Shown here: piece by piece, positions 1 through 11,006 of the stretch
Layout of the letters: the number at the start of each line of letters is the position of its first letter
Position numbering within the stretch: the first letter of the stretch is position 1
NCBI GenBank assembly: GCA_003241845.1
Contig: QBMN01000002.1
Location: 1 to 62,351, forward strand
Length of the DNA: 62,351 nt
Source: Shackletoniella antarctica
GTDB taxonomy: Bacteria; Cyanobacteriota; Cyanobacteriia; Phormidesmidales; Phormidesmidaceae
Direction: 5' to 3'
Made by a program: the position numbers and the translations under genes
The notes under the pieces: model-generated
Database searches by the model: none
The model's input: only the letters and a program-made list of their open reading frames with translations
Told to the model about the DNA's origin: nothing

Positions 1-19
1 CTACCGGCTCCTCCGGTTC

Positions 20-292
20 CTACGCCCCTATCTCAGGCCGCTTAAGCAAGGTTGTCTGCCGGGGGGGGGAGTGAACCTTTACGAAGCGGCCAATTAATTC
101 TGCTGCAAACTCGTGATCTTCTAGAGGCATCGTAATCTCCAGCTTGCCGCGATCGTAGGTGAGACGGGCACCGCGACGATCGCCCAAGGCCTGCAAGATC
201 TGCTGGTACGCCTGCCAGTTGAGATGGTGAAACGCGACGCGCTTTTCGCCCACGGGCTGGGGAATAACGGATGCGGCGGGAGTTGTAACCAT
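20..292 (-). pseudogene. Uma2 family (DUF820) protein, N-terminal fragment; frame lost near a poly-G tract at the window edge
   Basis: N-terminus resembles Uma2 (LTYDRGKLEITMPLEDHEFAAELIGRFV), then a non-homologous tail after a run of G at ~61-69. Confidence 0.6.
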
Positions 293-498
293 GACACGAC
301 CGAATGCGATCGCTCCTATGTTAGCGAATTCGGATGGCGTCTTTTCTGGCTGGCCTACGTTAGGGCACTGTTCAATCGGCCTATTTCGATGGGTAGAGGG
401 TTTGTTCCTTACGGCCAGCCTATTCCTCGCCAGGGGAGGATGGGATTCTAAATCACGTCTACGAAGATGAGAGCATCCTCACCTTCAGGTTTTCTCCC

Positions 499-2013
499 AT
501 GACTCTCACCGGACGCCCCGTTTCCTACTGGATCGATTCGACTCTGCCCTCTAGCTACCCGGCTCTCAGCCAGGATGTAACGGTAGATGTGGCCGTCGTC
601 GGGGGCGGTTTAGCCGGGGTGATGACCGCTAAGCTGCTCAAAGATGCCGGCAAAACCGTGGCGCTGATCGAGGCTGATCGCATTGGAGCGGGGGTTTCTG
701 GCCACACCACCGCAAAGATTGCGGCGCTACAGCAGTTGCTCTACGCAGAGCTGATCGACAAGCACGGTGAAGAGAAAGCTAGGCTAGCTGGCGAGTCTAA
801 CCGGGCAGCGATCGCCCGTCTGGCCGACCTGATTGCCACCGAAAATATTGACTGCGACTTTGAGCGCAAGGCCAACTACACCTTTGCCACCGATGCCGAT
901 GGCCTAGCCAAGGTCAAAGCCGAAGTAGAGGCCACCCAAAAGCTCGGTCTGCCCACCAGCTTTGTAGAGAGTGTCGATCTGCCCTTTCCTGTCACCGGGG
1001 CCATCATGATGGCCGATGAGGCCCAGTTTCACCCGCGCAAGTTTATGCTGGCGATCGCCGCCACCCTCCCTGGCAACGGCAGCCACGTCTTTGAGCAAAC
1101 CCGCGTCAGCACCGTCGAAGACGAAACCCCCTGCCGCGTCATCACCGACAATGGCCCCACCGTCATCGCTCAAGATGTGGTGATCACCACCAACCTGCCG
1201 ATTCTCGACATTGGGCTGTACTTCGCCAAGACCTATCCCCAGCGGTCTTACCTGGCGGGGGGCCGCATTGACGCCAGCCGTGCGCCTCAGGGCATGTACA
1301 TCGGCGTGGGCAAAGGCTATCGCTCGATTCGCACTACCCCCACCGACGACGGCGGCACGCTGCTGATAGTTGGCGGCGAGGGCCACAAAGTCGGCAGCGA
1401 AGAGGCCACCGACGAGCGCTTTCGGCGGCTAGAAAGCTATCTGCAAGAGAACTTCGGCGTCACCGCCGAGTACCGCTGGTCGAGCCAAGACTTTGTTTCC
1501 TTCGACAAGCTGCCCTACATCGGCGCCATCACCCCGGCCCACCAGCACACCTACGTCGCCACTGGCTTTAGTCTCTGGGGCATGGCCAAGTCGGTGATTT
1601 CGGCCATGATGCTCACAGACCGCATTTTGGGCCGTGAGCACCCCTGGGCCGACCTGTACGACTCCACTCGGGCTACGCCCTTTGTCACCCCCACCTCGAT
1701 TCAGCAAAATCTAGAGGTGGGGGCTCACTGGGTGGGCGATCGCTTCAAGGGTCTGTTTGACTCTACCGACAGCGTGGCCCCAGGGGAAGGCAAACTCGTC
1801 ACCCACCAAGGCGGCAAAGTCGCCGCCTACCGCGACGACAGCGGCAAACTGCACACCGTTTCCGCCGTTTGCCCCCACCTGGGCTGCATCGTCGCCTGGA
1901 ACCAGGCCGAAACCAGCTGGGACTGCCCTTGCCACGGCTCCCGCTTTAGCTGCGACGGCAAGATTCTCCACGGCCCTGCCGTGAAGCCCCTGGAACAAAA
2001 AGTGTGTGATTGA
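499..2013 (+). CDS. FAD-dependent oxidoreductase (DadA-like) with C-terminal Rieske [2Fe-2S] domain
   Basis: VAVVGGGLAGVMTAKLL dinucleotide-binding motif; C-terminal CPHLGC...CPCHGSRF Rieske motif. Confidence 0.93.
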   Translation: MTLTGRPVSYWIDSTLPSSYPALSQDVTVDVAVVGGGLAGVMTAKLLKDAGKTVALIEADRIGAGVSGHTTAKIAALQQLLYAELIDKHGEEKARLAGESNRAAIARLADLIATENIDCDFERKANYTFATDADGLAKVKAEVEATQKLGLPTSFVESVDLPFPVTGAIMMADEAQFHPRKFMLAIAATLPGNGSHVFEQTRVSTVEDETPCRVITDNGPTVIAQDVVITTNLPILDIGLYFAKTYPQRSYLAGGRIDASRAPQGMYIGVGKGYRSIRTTPTDDGGTLLIVGGEGHKVGSEEATDERFRRLESYLQENFGVTAEYRWSSQDFVSFDKLPYIGAITPAHQHTYVATGFSLWGMAKSVISAMMLTDRILGREHPWADLYDSTRATPFVTPTSIQQNLEVGAHWVGDRFKGLFDSTDSVAPGEGKLVTHQGGKVAAYRDDSGKLHTVSAVCPHLGCIVAWNQAETSWDCPCHGSRFSCDGKILHGPAVKPLEQKVCD

Positions 2014-2159
2014 TTCCACCCAAGCGTTTCTCTTGTTCATAAGAAACCCATGACACCAGAGCCGATCCCCCCTACACCCTCGCTGTAAACAATTCACACG
2101 GTGCCGCCTTGTTAAGAGGTTGTTTGAAAAGGTATCTGTTGTCGCATTAGATACCTGTT

Positions 2160-2735
<576 letters not shown>

Positions 2736-2808
2736 GGTAAACCCATGCAAGTCTAGCAGTGGAGTTTTGCCTCAGGAAACGCTGCTGCACTCGATCTGGT
2801 TTGGGTGT

Positions 2809-2971
2809 ATTTACTTTTGTGCATCCCACTTTTGCAAATTTGGCCCCCTCATCCCCCAACCCCTTCTCCCTTAGGGAGAAGGGGAGCCGAGTTTCAAAGT
2901 CCCTCTCCCTTAGGGAGAGGGATTTAGGGTGAGGGTCATACAACCGGGATGCACCCATTTACTTTTGTGCA
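2809..2971. mobile_element. MITE-like nested palindromic insertion flanked by 15-bp direct repeats
   Basis: ATTTACTTTTGTGCA at 2809-2823 and 2957-2971; internal CCCCTTCTCCCTTAGGGAGAAGGGG and CCCTCTCCCTTAGGGAGAGGG palindromes. Confidence 0.65.
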
Positions 2972-3103
2972 ACGAAATAAACTTTTCTTTCTTGCGGTTT
3001 TTTGTAGGAAAGAGGAACTTTACACTGCATATGAATGGGTGGAATTCATTCGTCTACTCATTCACCATGCATTTTTTCGTTGTTATTCATTGGCACTTTT
3101 ACC

Positions 3104-4186
3104 ATGACTACTACTTTTCGCGCCCGCGATCGCGTGGGCCTTTGGGAGCGGTTTTGCCAGTGGATTACCAGCACCGAAAACCGCCTGTACGTGGGCTGGT
3201 TTGGCGTTCTGATGATCCCCACCCTGCTAACCGCAACCATTTGCTTTGTAATCGCCTTCATCGCCGCCCCTGCGGTGGATATCGACGGCATTCGTGAGCC
3301 TGTGGCTGGCTCGTTGATGTACGGCAACAACATCATCTCCGGTGCGGTTGTGCCCTCGTCTAATGCCATTGGCCTGCACTTCTACCCGATCTGGGAAGCG
3401 GCTTCCCTTGATGAGTGGCTGTACAACGGTGGCCCTTACCAGTTGGTGATTTTCCACTTCCTCATTGGCATCTTCTGCTACATGGGTCGTGAGTGGGAAC
3501 TGAGCTACCGCCTCGGCATGCGTCCCTGGATCTGCGTTGCCTACAGCGCACCCGTGGCCGCTGCCACCGCTGTATTCCTCATCTACCCCCTGGGTCAAGG
3601 TTCTTTCTCCGACGGTATGCCTCTGGGCATCTCGGGCACCTTCAACTTCATGCTGGTGTTCCAGGCTGAGCACAACATTCTGATGCACCCCTTCCACATG
3701 TTGGGTGTGGCTGGTGTGTTCGGTGGCTCCCTGTTCTCCGCCATGCACGGTTCGCTGGTGACCTCGTCTCTGGTGCGTGAAACCACCGAGACCGAGTCTC
3801 AGAACTACGGCTACAAGTTTGGCCAAGAAGAAGAGACCTACAACATCGTTGCGGCCCACGGCTACTTCGGTCGGTTGATCTTCCAATATGCCAGCTTCAA
3901 CAACAGCCGCAGCCTGCACTTCTTCTTGGGTGCCTGGCCTGTGATCGGCATCTGGTTTACCTCCCTGGGCATCAGCACCATGGCGTTTAACCTGAACGGG
4001 TTCAACTTCAACCAGTCGATTCTCGACTCTCAGGGTCGGGTGATTGGCACCTGGGCTGACGTAATCAACCGGGCTAACCTGGGTATGGAAGTCATGCACG
4101 AGCGCAATGCTCACAACTTCCCCCTCGACCTGGCTGCGGCCGGTGAGGCTACCCCCGTGGTGTTGCAGGCTCCTGCAATCGGTTAG
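3104..4186 (+). CDS. psbA: Photosystem II D1 protein (Glu130 form)
   Basis: 360 aa [42 protein letters not shown]...; residue 130 is E (CYMGRE). Confidence 0.99.
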   Translation: MTTTFRARDRVGLWERFCQWITSTENRLYVGWFGVLMIPTLLTATICFVIAFIAAPAVDIDGIREPVAGSLMYGNNIISGAVVPSSNAIGLHFYPIWEAASLDEWLYNGGPYQLVIFHFLIGIFCYMGREWELSYRLGMRPWICVAYSAPVAAATAVFLIYPLGQGSFSDGMPLGISGTFNFMLVFQAEHNILMHPFHMLGVAGVFGGSLFSAMHGSLVTSSLVRETTETESQNYGYKFGQEEETYNIVAAHGYFGRLIFQYASFNNSRSLHFFLGAWPVIGIWFTSLGISTMAFNLNGFNFNQSILDSQGRVIGTWADVINRANLGMEVMHERNAHNFPLDLAAAGEATPVVLQAPAIG

Positions 4187-4253
4187 GTTTTGAACTTTTT
4201 GGGCGGGGTTTTGCCTAGCCCGTCCTGTGAACAGGTCGAATGAAGGTTTGAAG

Positions 4254-4279
4254 CGCCCCAGATTGCTGGGGCGTTTTTT
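4254..4279 (+). terminator. Intrinsic terminator of psbA
   Basis: CGCCCCA-gattgc-TGGGGCG followed by TTTTTT. Confidence 0.9.
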
Positions 4280-4285
4280 GTTGGG

Positions 4286-4720
4286 CTAGGGATTGGGAAA
4301 GAAGGCTGGGTCGAGGATTTGAATCAGGGTATAGGGGCAGTCTAGGGGAAAGGTGCTGTAGTCGAGGCCGGGTTCTTGCACGGCTAGGTCTTGGCCAATC
4401 TGATAGGCGATCGCCAGTGCTGCTGCCAAATAGGGCTTCAGGCTGGGGTTATCGCTCAGCACTAGCTGAACCTGGGTACGCTGCTCTCGAATGGTGGCCC
4501 GCCAGCTATTGCCCCGGCGCTCTGGTTGGTGGTGCCACTTCAGCAGATGCCCCAACAGCATACTCAGTCGATTTCTCAGTTCTTGCCGTTCACGCCGTCC
4601 CAAGTCTTCTAGTTCCTCTACTAGGTGGGGCAGATCTAGCTTTTCCCACAGGTTTTGCTCTAGCAGCTGGGTTTGCTGCTGAGTCCAGGCGTAGAAATCT
4701 GTCTCGTAAAGGCTGGCCAT
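4286..4720 (-). CDS. DUF29 family protein
   Basis: LYETDFYAWTQQQTQLLEQ...DLPHLVEELEDLGRRERQELRNRLSMLLGHLLKW. Confidence 0.93.
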   Translation of the reverse strand: MASLYETDFYAWTQQQTQLLEQNLWEKLDLPHLVEELEDLGRRERQELRNRLSMLLGHLLKWHHQPERRGNSWRATIREQRTQVQLVLSDNPSLKPYLAAALAIAYQIGQDLAVQEPGLDYSTFPLDCPYTLIQILDPAFFPNP

Positions 4721-4798
4721 AGCATGTGCCTCTGTTACAAGCCGGGATATAGTTGCAAGCCGAACTATAGTTCATCATAGAAGCAGCGACCCAGGAGG

Positions 4799-5374
4799 GT
4801 GACGGTGGTTCAACTTGTCGATAGACCTGCCGAGCAGCGCTTCATCCATACCGGCGTGAGCTGGGATAGTTTTAAGGCGATTCAGCAGGGGTTTGCAGAG
4901 TCGCCAGGAATTCGTCTGTTTTACTACGCTGGGGAGCTGGAGATTTTGTCTACGTCCCTGGAGCATGAAATTGTCGAGGGCAATATCGGCTACCTGATCG
5001 AAGACTACCTGCTGGGTCAAGGCGTAGACTTTGTGGCGACGGGTTCTTTTTCTCAAGAACGGAGGGCGGTGGCTTCGGCCCAGGCAGATGAGTCGTACTG
5101 TTTTGGAGGCAGCCAGCCGATCCCAGACCTGGCGATTGAGGTGGTCTTTACCAGCGGCGGCCCCGACAAACTCAAGCGTTACGAAGCCCTAGGCGTTGCC
5201 GAAGTCTGGTTTTGGGAAGCGGGCGGCATCAGCGTTTATCAACTGCAACCTGAGGGCTACCAGCAAGTCAGCGAAAGCTGTTTCGTGCAGGGCATTGACC
5301 TAGCACGCCTCGCCCAGTGTGCCGTGATTGAATCTCGCGTCCAGGCGGTGAGGGCTTTTCGGCAAGGGGCTTAG
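4799..5374 (+). CDS. Uma2 family (DUF820) putative endonuclease, GTG start
   Basis: IPDLAIEVVFTSGGPDKLKRYEALGVAEVWFWEAG motif. Confidence 0.93.
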   Translation: MTVVQLVDRPAEQRFIHTGVSWDSFKAIQQGFAESPGIRLFYYAGELEILSTSLEHEIVEGNIGYLIEDYLLGQGVDFVATGSFSQERRAVASAQADESYCFGGSQPIPDLAIEVVFTSGGPDKLKRYEALGVAEVWFWEAGGISVYQLQPEGYQQVSESCFVQGIDLARLAQCAVIESRVQAVRAFRQGA

Positions 5375-5390
5375 TTATTAGCCCTCTATT

Positions 5391-5450
5391 CCAAGTCCAG
5401 CTCGGGATCTGGAGTTTTCCCACAGGTAAAACTCCACTTCTGCACTTGGA
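5391..5450 (+). repeat. Dispersed palindromic repeat AAGTCCAG...CTGxACTTGG, copy 1
   Basis: CCAAGTCCAGCTCGGGATCTGGAGTTTTCCCACAGGTAAAACTCCACTTCTGCACTTGGA. Confidence 0.8.
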
Positions 5451-5603
5451 TGAGGTTTGTGTTGCGGTTTCCTCCTCGTATCCGCATTCTGGAGGGCAAG
5501 TCATGACGTTGGCAACGGCAAACTTTTTCGCTCTGTCGGGCCAGAGGCAGCGTTTAGTAATACAATGCGTTCTCCTAGATCATGGTCAGGAAATACCGAT
5601 TAA

Positions 5604-6449
5604 ATGAGTCATTACGGGCCTAGGGCGATGCAAAAACCAGGCTGGTCACTCGATCGCCGCGATCCTCATTTTATCGAAGCCTTTCAGCCGTTTTGGGGCT
5701 GGCTGTACGAGCATTATTTTCACGTTCAGACCGAGGGGTGGGAGCAGATACCAGCGGGGCAGGTGATGCTGGTCGGCTCCCACAACGGCGGCTTGGGTGC
5801 GCCAGACATGTTCATGATGGTCTACGACTGGGTGCGGCGCTTTGGCGCTGAGCGGGTCGTCTATGGGCTGATGCATCCTAAGGTGTGGCAGGCGTCGCCG
5901 CCTGCCGCCTGGCTGGCGGAGCGGGCAGGGGCGATCGCCGCTCACCCCAAGATGGCCCTCGCCGCCCTTGATCGCAAGGCCAGCGTTTTGGTCTATCCCG
6001 GCGGGGCGCAGGATATCTTTCGCCCGTTTTACCAGCGCGATCAGATTCAGCTGGGCGATCGCAAGGGGTTTGTCAAAATCGCCCTTCAGCGTCATCTGCC
6101 AATCGTTCCGATGGTCTCCTGGGGTGCCCACGATACGCTGCTGGTGTTAGCCGATATCTATCCCCTCGTGGAGCGGCTCCACAAGCTAGGCATGCCCTGG
6201 CTGCTGGGCATCGACCCCGAGGTCTTCCCCATCTACCTGGGGCTGCCCTGGGGCATCGCCTTTGGGCCGCTGCCGAATATTCCCTGGCCCCGGCCCATCG
6301 CCACCCGGGTCGGTGAGCCGATCTATTTTGAGCGCTATGGGGCGGCGGCAGCGCGCGATCGCGCCTATGTAGATATCTGTTACGCGCAGGTCTACCAGCA
6401 CATGCAGCAAGACCTCAATCGCCTAATCGCTAAGTACGGTGGCGAATGA
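5604..6449 (+). CDS. Lysophospholipid acyltransferase family protein
   Basis: GWEQIPAGQVMLVGSHNGGLGAPDMFMM, VLVYPGGAQDIFRP acyltransferase blocks. Confidence 0.85.
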   Translation: MSHYGPRAMQKPGWSLDRRDPHFIEAFQPFWGWLYEHYFHVQTEGWEQIPAGQVMLVGSHNGGLGAPDMFMMVYDWVRRFGAERVVYGLMHPKVWQASPPAAWLAERAGAIAAHPKMALAALDRKASVLVYPGGAQDIFRPFYQRDQIQLGDRKGFVKIALQRHLPIVPMVSWGAHDTLLVLADIYPLVERLHKLGMPWLLGIDPEVFPIYLGLPWGIAFGPLPNIPWPRPIATRVGEPIYFERYGAAAARDRAYVDICYAQVYQHMQQDLNRLIAKYGGE

Positions 6450-7247
6450 GCGCTGCACCACTAAAGGCTTGAAACTGGCGGCTAAACCAGTGTTGAGGGC
6501 TGGTCAGCAGCGATCGCGGCTCAACAACCCCGCTGTTCAGTTTATTCCTACGGTGGTGGGGCTAAACCCGGTGAGAACAGCGATCGCCGTCATGCCCTTC
6601 ACCATCGCCCAGCTGGTGGTGCTGGCGGCCCTGGCCAAGCGTCGCCCCGCCATGCCCCATCGCTCGCTGCGGCATCTGGGGCTGGGGGTCAAGGCCATCG
6701 GCATTGCCCTGCTGTGGGCCGCCATTGGCCCGGCCCTTACCCCCTTGAGCCTGCTGCCGTCGCTGGTGGTGATGGTGGTGATGGGGGTGGCACCGGGCTG
6801 TTTGTGACCTACATTACCTCCCTCACCTTTGCCGACACCGATGAAGCCGACAAAGCCGAGGCCCGAGGCGTGTACCGGGCCTTTCAAAATTTGGGGGCCT
6901 CCCTGGGGCGAGGCATTTTAGGCACGCTGCTGGTCGGTTGGGCCTCGGTCAAAATTGTGGACGGCACTATTGCCGAGCTGGGGCAAACTCTCGACCCGGA
7001 GGTGCGCCGCAGTGCGGTGCGATCGCTCCAGGTAGCCATCCAAACCCTGCGCCGCAGCGGTCACCGAGCGATCTTTGCCGACCTGCCCGAGCGCATTCAG
7101 CCCGCCCTCGACAGCATTCTCAAAACCGCCGCCGTCGAGGCTATGCAAGGCACCCTGCTGATCATTCTGGCGCTCTGTTTGCTGTGTCTGGGCCTGTTGT
7201 TTTTGCTGCCCAAAAATGCCAAAAAGCTCGCAGCCCCGATCGAGTAG
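6439..7247 (+). pseudogene. MFS transporter (EmrB/QacA-like) remnant: N-terminally truncated and frameshifted
   Basis: Frame 6439-6807 (AVMPFTIAQLVVLAALAKR...) continues in another frame from ~6800 (LFVTYITSLTFADTDEADKAEARGVYRAFQNLGASLGRGILG). Confidence 0.75.
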
Positions 7248-7339
7248 AGACCCTTACAGGGTGACAAGGAAGCTTAAAGTCATGCGAGGCAAAGCTTTGA
7301 GACAATGAAGGAGATAAAAAATAGGGAACTCGTGTAGCG

Positions 7340-8280
7340 CTCCCTCAACCAATATGTTCCCTGCATCTTACCAAACCACCTTGCGTGCAAACCTGAGTGA
7401 AACGCAGTATCTGACCTTACAGCTGCTGTTGTTATGGTTACAGGCCCATCACAGGTCAAACTCTCCGTCTTAGCCAGCGTCTTTCCTGAGCCGATTCAGT
7501 ATCAGAGCCGAAAACGGAACTTACAACGCTTTTTAGGATTACCCAAGCTTAGGATTAAGCTACTTTGGTTTCCGCTCGTTAAATACTGGATTCGGCAAGC
7601 AACAGTGACCTCAAAACGCAACAGCGGCTCTTAAAGGCGGCGCTGTCGTTATTCAAATCCTATCCCATTCTGGTGCTGGGTGACCGGAGTTCCATAGCCC
7701 CAAACTTGCCGCCTGGCTGGATGCTAGGGGAATGTCCTTTGCCCTGCGACAGAAAAAGAATTTTCATTTCCAAACCGCTCCCGACGAGGATGACCAGGTG
7801 CTGAGAGATCTCGGATTCAAGCCGGGACAGTCTCGGTTTCATGAGGGTATTTTGTGCAACAAAGGGGATGACATCGTTCCGTTTAAGTTAGCGGTGTATT
7901 AGAAGCGCAAATATCGCCAGAAGGAACCCAAGGAGCCTTGGTATATCTCGACCAATTTGCCGACCTTGACCCAAGCGTTAGCCGTCTATCGATGTCGCTG
8001 GGGCCTTGAACAGCTCTTCAAAGATTGTAAGACCGGGGGCTATCATCTGGAGGATACCAAAGTCAATGACACCCGGTTTGCGGTTATTGCTGCTTCTGAC
8101 GTTAACCGTCCCAGGCTTGGCTTTTCTGCGCTTCTTCGCAGAAGGCGAAAGGACTTGAGCCATAGGGGCAGACTCTATAGGGGATGTAATTGAGCCTAGC
8201 TACCTTTATCTCAATCCCTATCTCAATCTGGCCCAACTCGCCCTGAAAAGACTCAACCGCTTTCGACGTCGGCCCAAAAG
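7340..8280 (+). mobile_element. Degenerate IS4-like transposase remnant with multiple frameshifts/stops
   Basis: Fragments LLLLWLQ..., KLSVLASVFPEPIQYQSRKRNLQRFLGLPKL, and ALAVYRCRWGLEQLFKDCKTGGYHLEDTKVNDTRF across frames. Confidence 0.75.
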
Positions 8281-8323
8281 AGAACGGCCCAAACCGTCTT
8301 TAGCAAGGGGTTTGGGCCGTTCT
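8281..8323 (-). terminator. Perfect 15-bp stem-loop 3' of the tRNA-Thr gene, candidate terminator
   Basis: AGAACGGCCCAAACC...GGTTTGGGCCGTTCT, followed on the minus strand by CTTTT. Confidence 0.55.
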
Positions 8324-8330
8324 ACATGAA

Positions 8331-8403
8331 AGCTGGTGACAAGACTCGAACTTGCGACCGGCTGATTACAAATCAGCTGCTCTACCAACTGAGCTACACC
8401 AGC
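8331..8403 (-). tRNA. tRNA-Thr(TGT)
   Basis: Minus strand GCTGGTGTAGCTCAGTTGGTAGAGCAGCTGATTTGTAATCAGCCGGTCGCAAGTTCGAGTCTTGTCACCAGC; 7-bp acceptor stem, anticodon TGT, no encoded CCA. Confidence 0.97.
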
Positions 8404-8463
8404 AAAAGCCTACTCAGTATAGCAACGTTAGTGAGTCACTTTATGGTCGAACAGTACTGCTAG

Positions 8464-9951
8464 CTAAGACCCCACTTCGTCAACGGTTTCTAGTTCGGGG
8501 GCAGTTTCTATGGGAGAAACTTCTGCGTCATCTTCCTTAAACACCATTCGCAGCAGAGGCGGTGCTAGGAAAGTGGTAAAGATCACCATCACGATAATGG
8601 CTGCATCCAGCGATTCGGTGAGCACGCCGCTGGCGGCTCCTACCCCAGCAAATACCAGACCCACCTCGCCCCGAGGCACCATGCCAACTCCAACCGCCAG
8701 ACGGTTGACTCCGGGCTGGCCAAAGATGGCAAAGCCCGCCATCACCTTACCAACAATGGCGACCACCACCAAGAACGAAGCAATGACCAGCCCGGCGCGG
8801 TTAGCAGGCTCTAGCGGGTTGAGCACGCTGAGATCGGTACGCGCCCCCACAACGATGAAGAAAATTGGCACCAGCATATCGGCAATGGGGCTGATTTGCT
8901 CCTCTAGCTCTTTGTGTTTTGAGGTTTCGGCCAAGATCAACCCGGCCGCAAAGGCACCCAAAATCGCCTCTAGCTGAATGGCGGCAGCAATGTAGGCCAG
9001 CACAAAGGCAAAGATCAGCGAGCTAATCAGCACCTGGCCACGGGTGCGCATCTGGTTAACGATCGCAACAAAGAAGGGGCTGAGCAACCGACCAACAATA
9101 ATAGAGCCCACCAAAAAGGTAGCGGCTCCGGCAATGAGGTAGACCACGTTGAGAATTTCGATCTCGCCGGTTTTGGCCAGGCTGGCGACTACGGCGAGAA
9201 TGATGATGCCGAGTACGTCGTCGAGTACCGCAGCGCCAATGATGATCTGGCCTTCTTTCGAGCTGAGCTTTTGCATTTCGGCCAGCACCTTGGCGGTGAT
9301 GCCAATGCTGGTGGCGGTCAGCGCGGCTCCGGCAAACACGGCGGGGATGGTGTCTATGCCAAACAGAGCGATTAGCCCAGCGGTACCAGCGGCGAAGGGA
9401 GCCAAGACTCCGACGACGGCGACTACCGCCGCCTGGGGGCCGACCCGAATCAGTTCTTTGAGATCGGACTCTAGGCCAATTTCAAAGAGAAGAATGATCA
9501 CCCCCAGCTCGGCCAGCACGGAAATGACCTCGCTTTCGCCCTGGAAGACTTTTTGTAGGCCTTCAGGGGAGATGCCGCTGGTCATGCCCACCACATTCAT
9601 GAGTAAAGACTGAACTTCACCGCTGCCTTCAGGGAAGACAATCAGATGCAGGGCCGACACGCCGACAATCACGCCCCCCACCAGCTCGCCCAGCACGGCG
9701 GGTAGGCTAATGCGGGCACACAGCTCGCCGCCGAGCTTGGCCGCGAGGTAAACCACGATCAGGCTGAGCAGCACGCTGGCTAGCACCAGAGGCTCGATTT
9801 CTGTCTCTGATACCTCCGCTAGTTCTGGTGCGTCCGCCAGCTCAGATATCTGTGCCAGCCAAGGGCTAACCAGGGGGTTTAGGAAGAAATAACTGCTTTG
9901 AATACTGCCAATCAGGTCGCCGCCGATGAGGCCACTCATCCAATTTGCCAT
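8464..9951 (-). CDS. Cation:proton antiporter (CPA2/Kef-NapA type)
   Basis: LGGELCARISLPAVLGELVGGVIVG...FEIGLESDLKELI...AAVLDDVLGIIILAVV. Confidence 0.93.
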   Translation of the reverse strand: MANWMSGLIGGDLIGSIQSSYFFLNPLVSPWLAQISELADAPELAEVSETEIEPLVLASVLLSLIVVYLAAKLGGELCARISLPAVLGELVGGVIVGVSALHLIVFPEGSGEVQSLLMNVVGMTSGISPEGLQKVFQGESEVISVLAELGVIILLFEIGLESDLKELIRVGPQAAVVAVVGVLAPFAAGTAGLIALFGIDTIPAVFAGAALTATSIGITAKVLAEMQKLSSKEGQIIIGAAVLDDVLGIIILAVVASLAKTGEIEILNVVYLIAGAATFLVGSIIVGRLLSPFFVAIVNQMRTRGQVLISSLIFAFVLAYIAAAIQLEAILGAFAAGLILAETSKHKELEEQISPIADMLVPIFFIVVGARTDLSVLNPLEPANRAGLVIASFLVVVAIVGKVMAGFAIFGQPGVNRLAVGVGMVPRGEVGLVFAGVGAASGVLTESLDAAIIVMVIFTTFLAPPLLRMVFKEDDAEVSPIETAPELETVDEVGS

Positions 9952-10053
9952 GCAAACCGCTCAAACTCATCCTGTCCAATGTACATGAGATTGATCTCTC
10001 TGTAGAGTTCACAGAGATCGTTCTGGCGGTCGTTCTATCTAGGGAAAGCGATT

Positions 10054-10866
10054 TTAAGGAAAGACGCGGTGGGAGAGGGAGGGCATTTGGCGACGCACCT
10101 GGGCAATGCGATCGGGGTTGATTTCGGCGATCGCAACTCCCTTTTCCACCCCAGCATCGGCCAGCACCATGCCCCAGGGATCGATAATCATGGCGTGGCC
10201 GTGGGACTGGCGACGGGCGTTGTGAAACCCGGTTTGGGCCGGGGCAATCACGTAGCAGGTGTTTTCAATGGCGCGGGCTTGCAGCAGTATCTGCCAGTGG
10301 TCTTTGCCGGTGAACTCGGTAAAGGCGGCGGGGATCACCAGCACCTCGGCCCCCTGCTGCGACAGGTGGCGGTACAGCTCTGGAAAGCGCACGTCGTAGC
10401 ACACCGACAGGCCCAATATGCCGAAGGGCTTAGAGGGGAAGGCATCGGGCAGCAGATGGCCCGAGATCACGGTGTTGGACTCGCGGTAGGTGTTGCCGTC
10501 GGGCAAATTCACGTCAAACAGGTGGACTTTTTCGTAGCGCAGCAGCTCTTGACCCTCGGGGGAAACCAGCAGCGCGGTGTTGAAGACCTTGCCCTCTTTG
10601 GCAGGCACGGGGTAGCCACCGCCAATTAGCGTCACCTGGTAGCGCTGGGCCATGGTCTTGAGAAAGGTTTCGCTGGCCTGGCTGATGGTGTCGGCCTGGG
10701 CGATCTTGGCGGCTTCGTCGCCTAAAAATGAGAAATTTTCGGGCAGGCTGACCAGCTCTGCCCCCTGGCGCACCGCTAAGTCAATTAGCTCCTCGGCCTG
10801 GGCCAAATTTTTGGCCAAGTCTGGCACACTGGTCATCTGTACGGCGGCGGCCCGATACGCTCTCAT
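10054..10866 (-). CDS. Carbon-nitrogen hydrolase (nitrilase superfamily, Nit1/omega-amidase-like)
   Basis: AELVSLPENFSFLG (Glu), YEKVHLFDV (Lys), LGLSVCYDVRFPELYR (Cys). Confidence 0.95.
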   Translation of the reverse strand: MRAYRAAAVQMTSVPDLAKNLAQAEELIDLAVRQGAELVSLPENFSFLGDEAAKIAQADTISQASETFLKTMAQRYQVTLIGGGYPVPAKEGKVFNTALLVSPEGQELLRYEKVHLFDVNLPDGNTYRESNTVISGHLLPDAFPSKPFGILGLSVCYDVRFPELYRHLSQQGAEVLVIPAAFTEFTGKDHWQILLQARAIENTCYVIAPAQTGFHNARRQSHGHAMIIDPWGMVLADAGVEKGVAIAEINPDRIAQVRRQMPSLSHRVFP

Positions 10867-11006
10867 AAATTACCTGGCTGGAGATGAAGAAATCTGGAAC
10901 TTAGCCGTTCCACAGACTCCAATTTTATTCGCTTGGGGGAACGGTTTGGCCAATTGCCCTCAAAACAGCCGAGGAATTATCTAGGGTTGTGGGCCAGGGC
11001 CAGAGA

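Noticed and set aside
3227-4114. Long antisense ORF (295 aa) opposite psbA
   Set aside because: Low-complexity, no recognisable domains, and psbA on the + strand is certain; typical spurious antisense ORF of GC-rich sequence.
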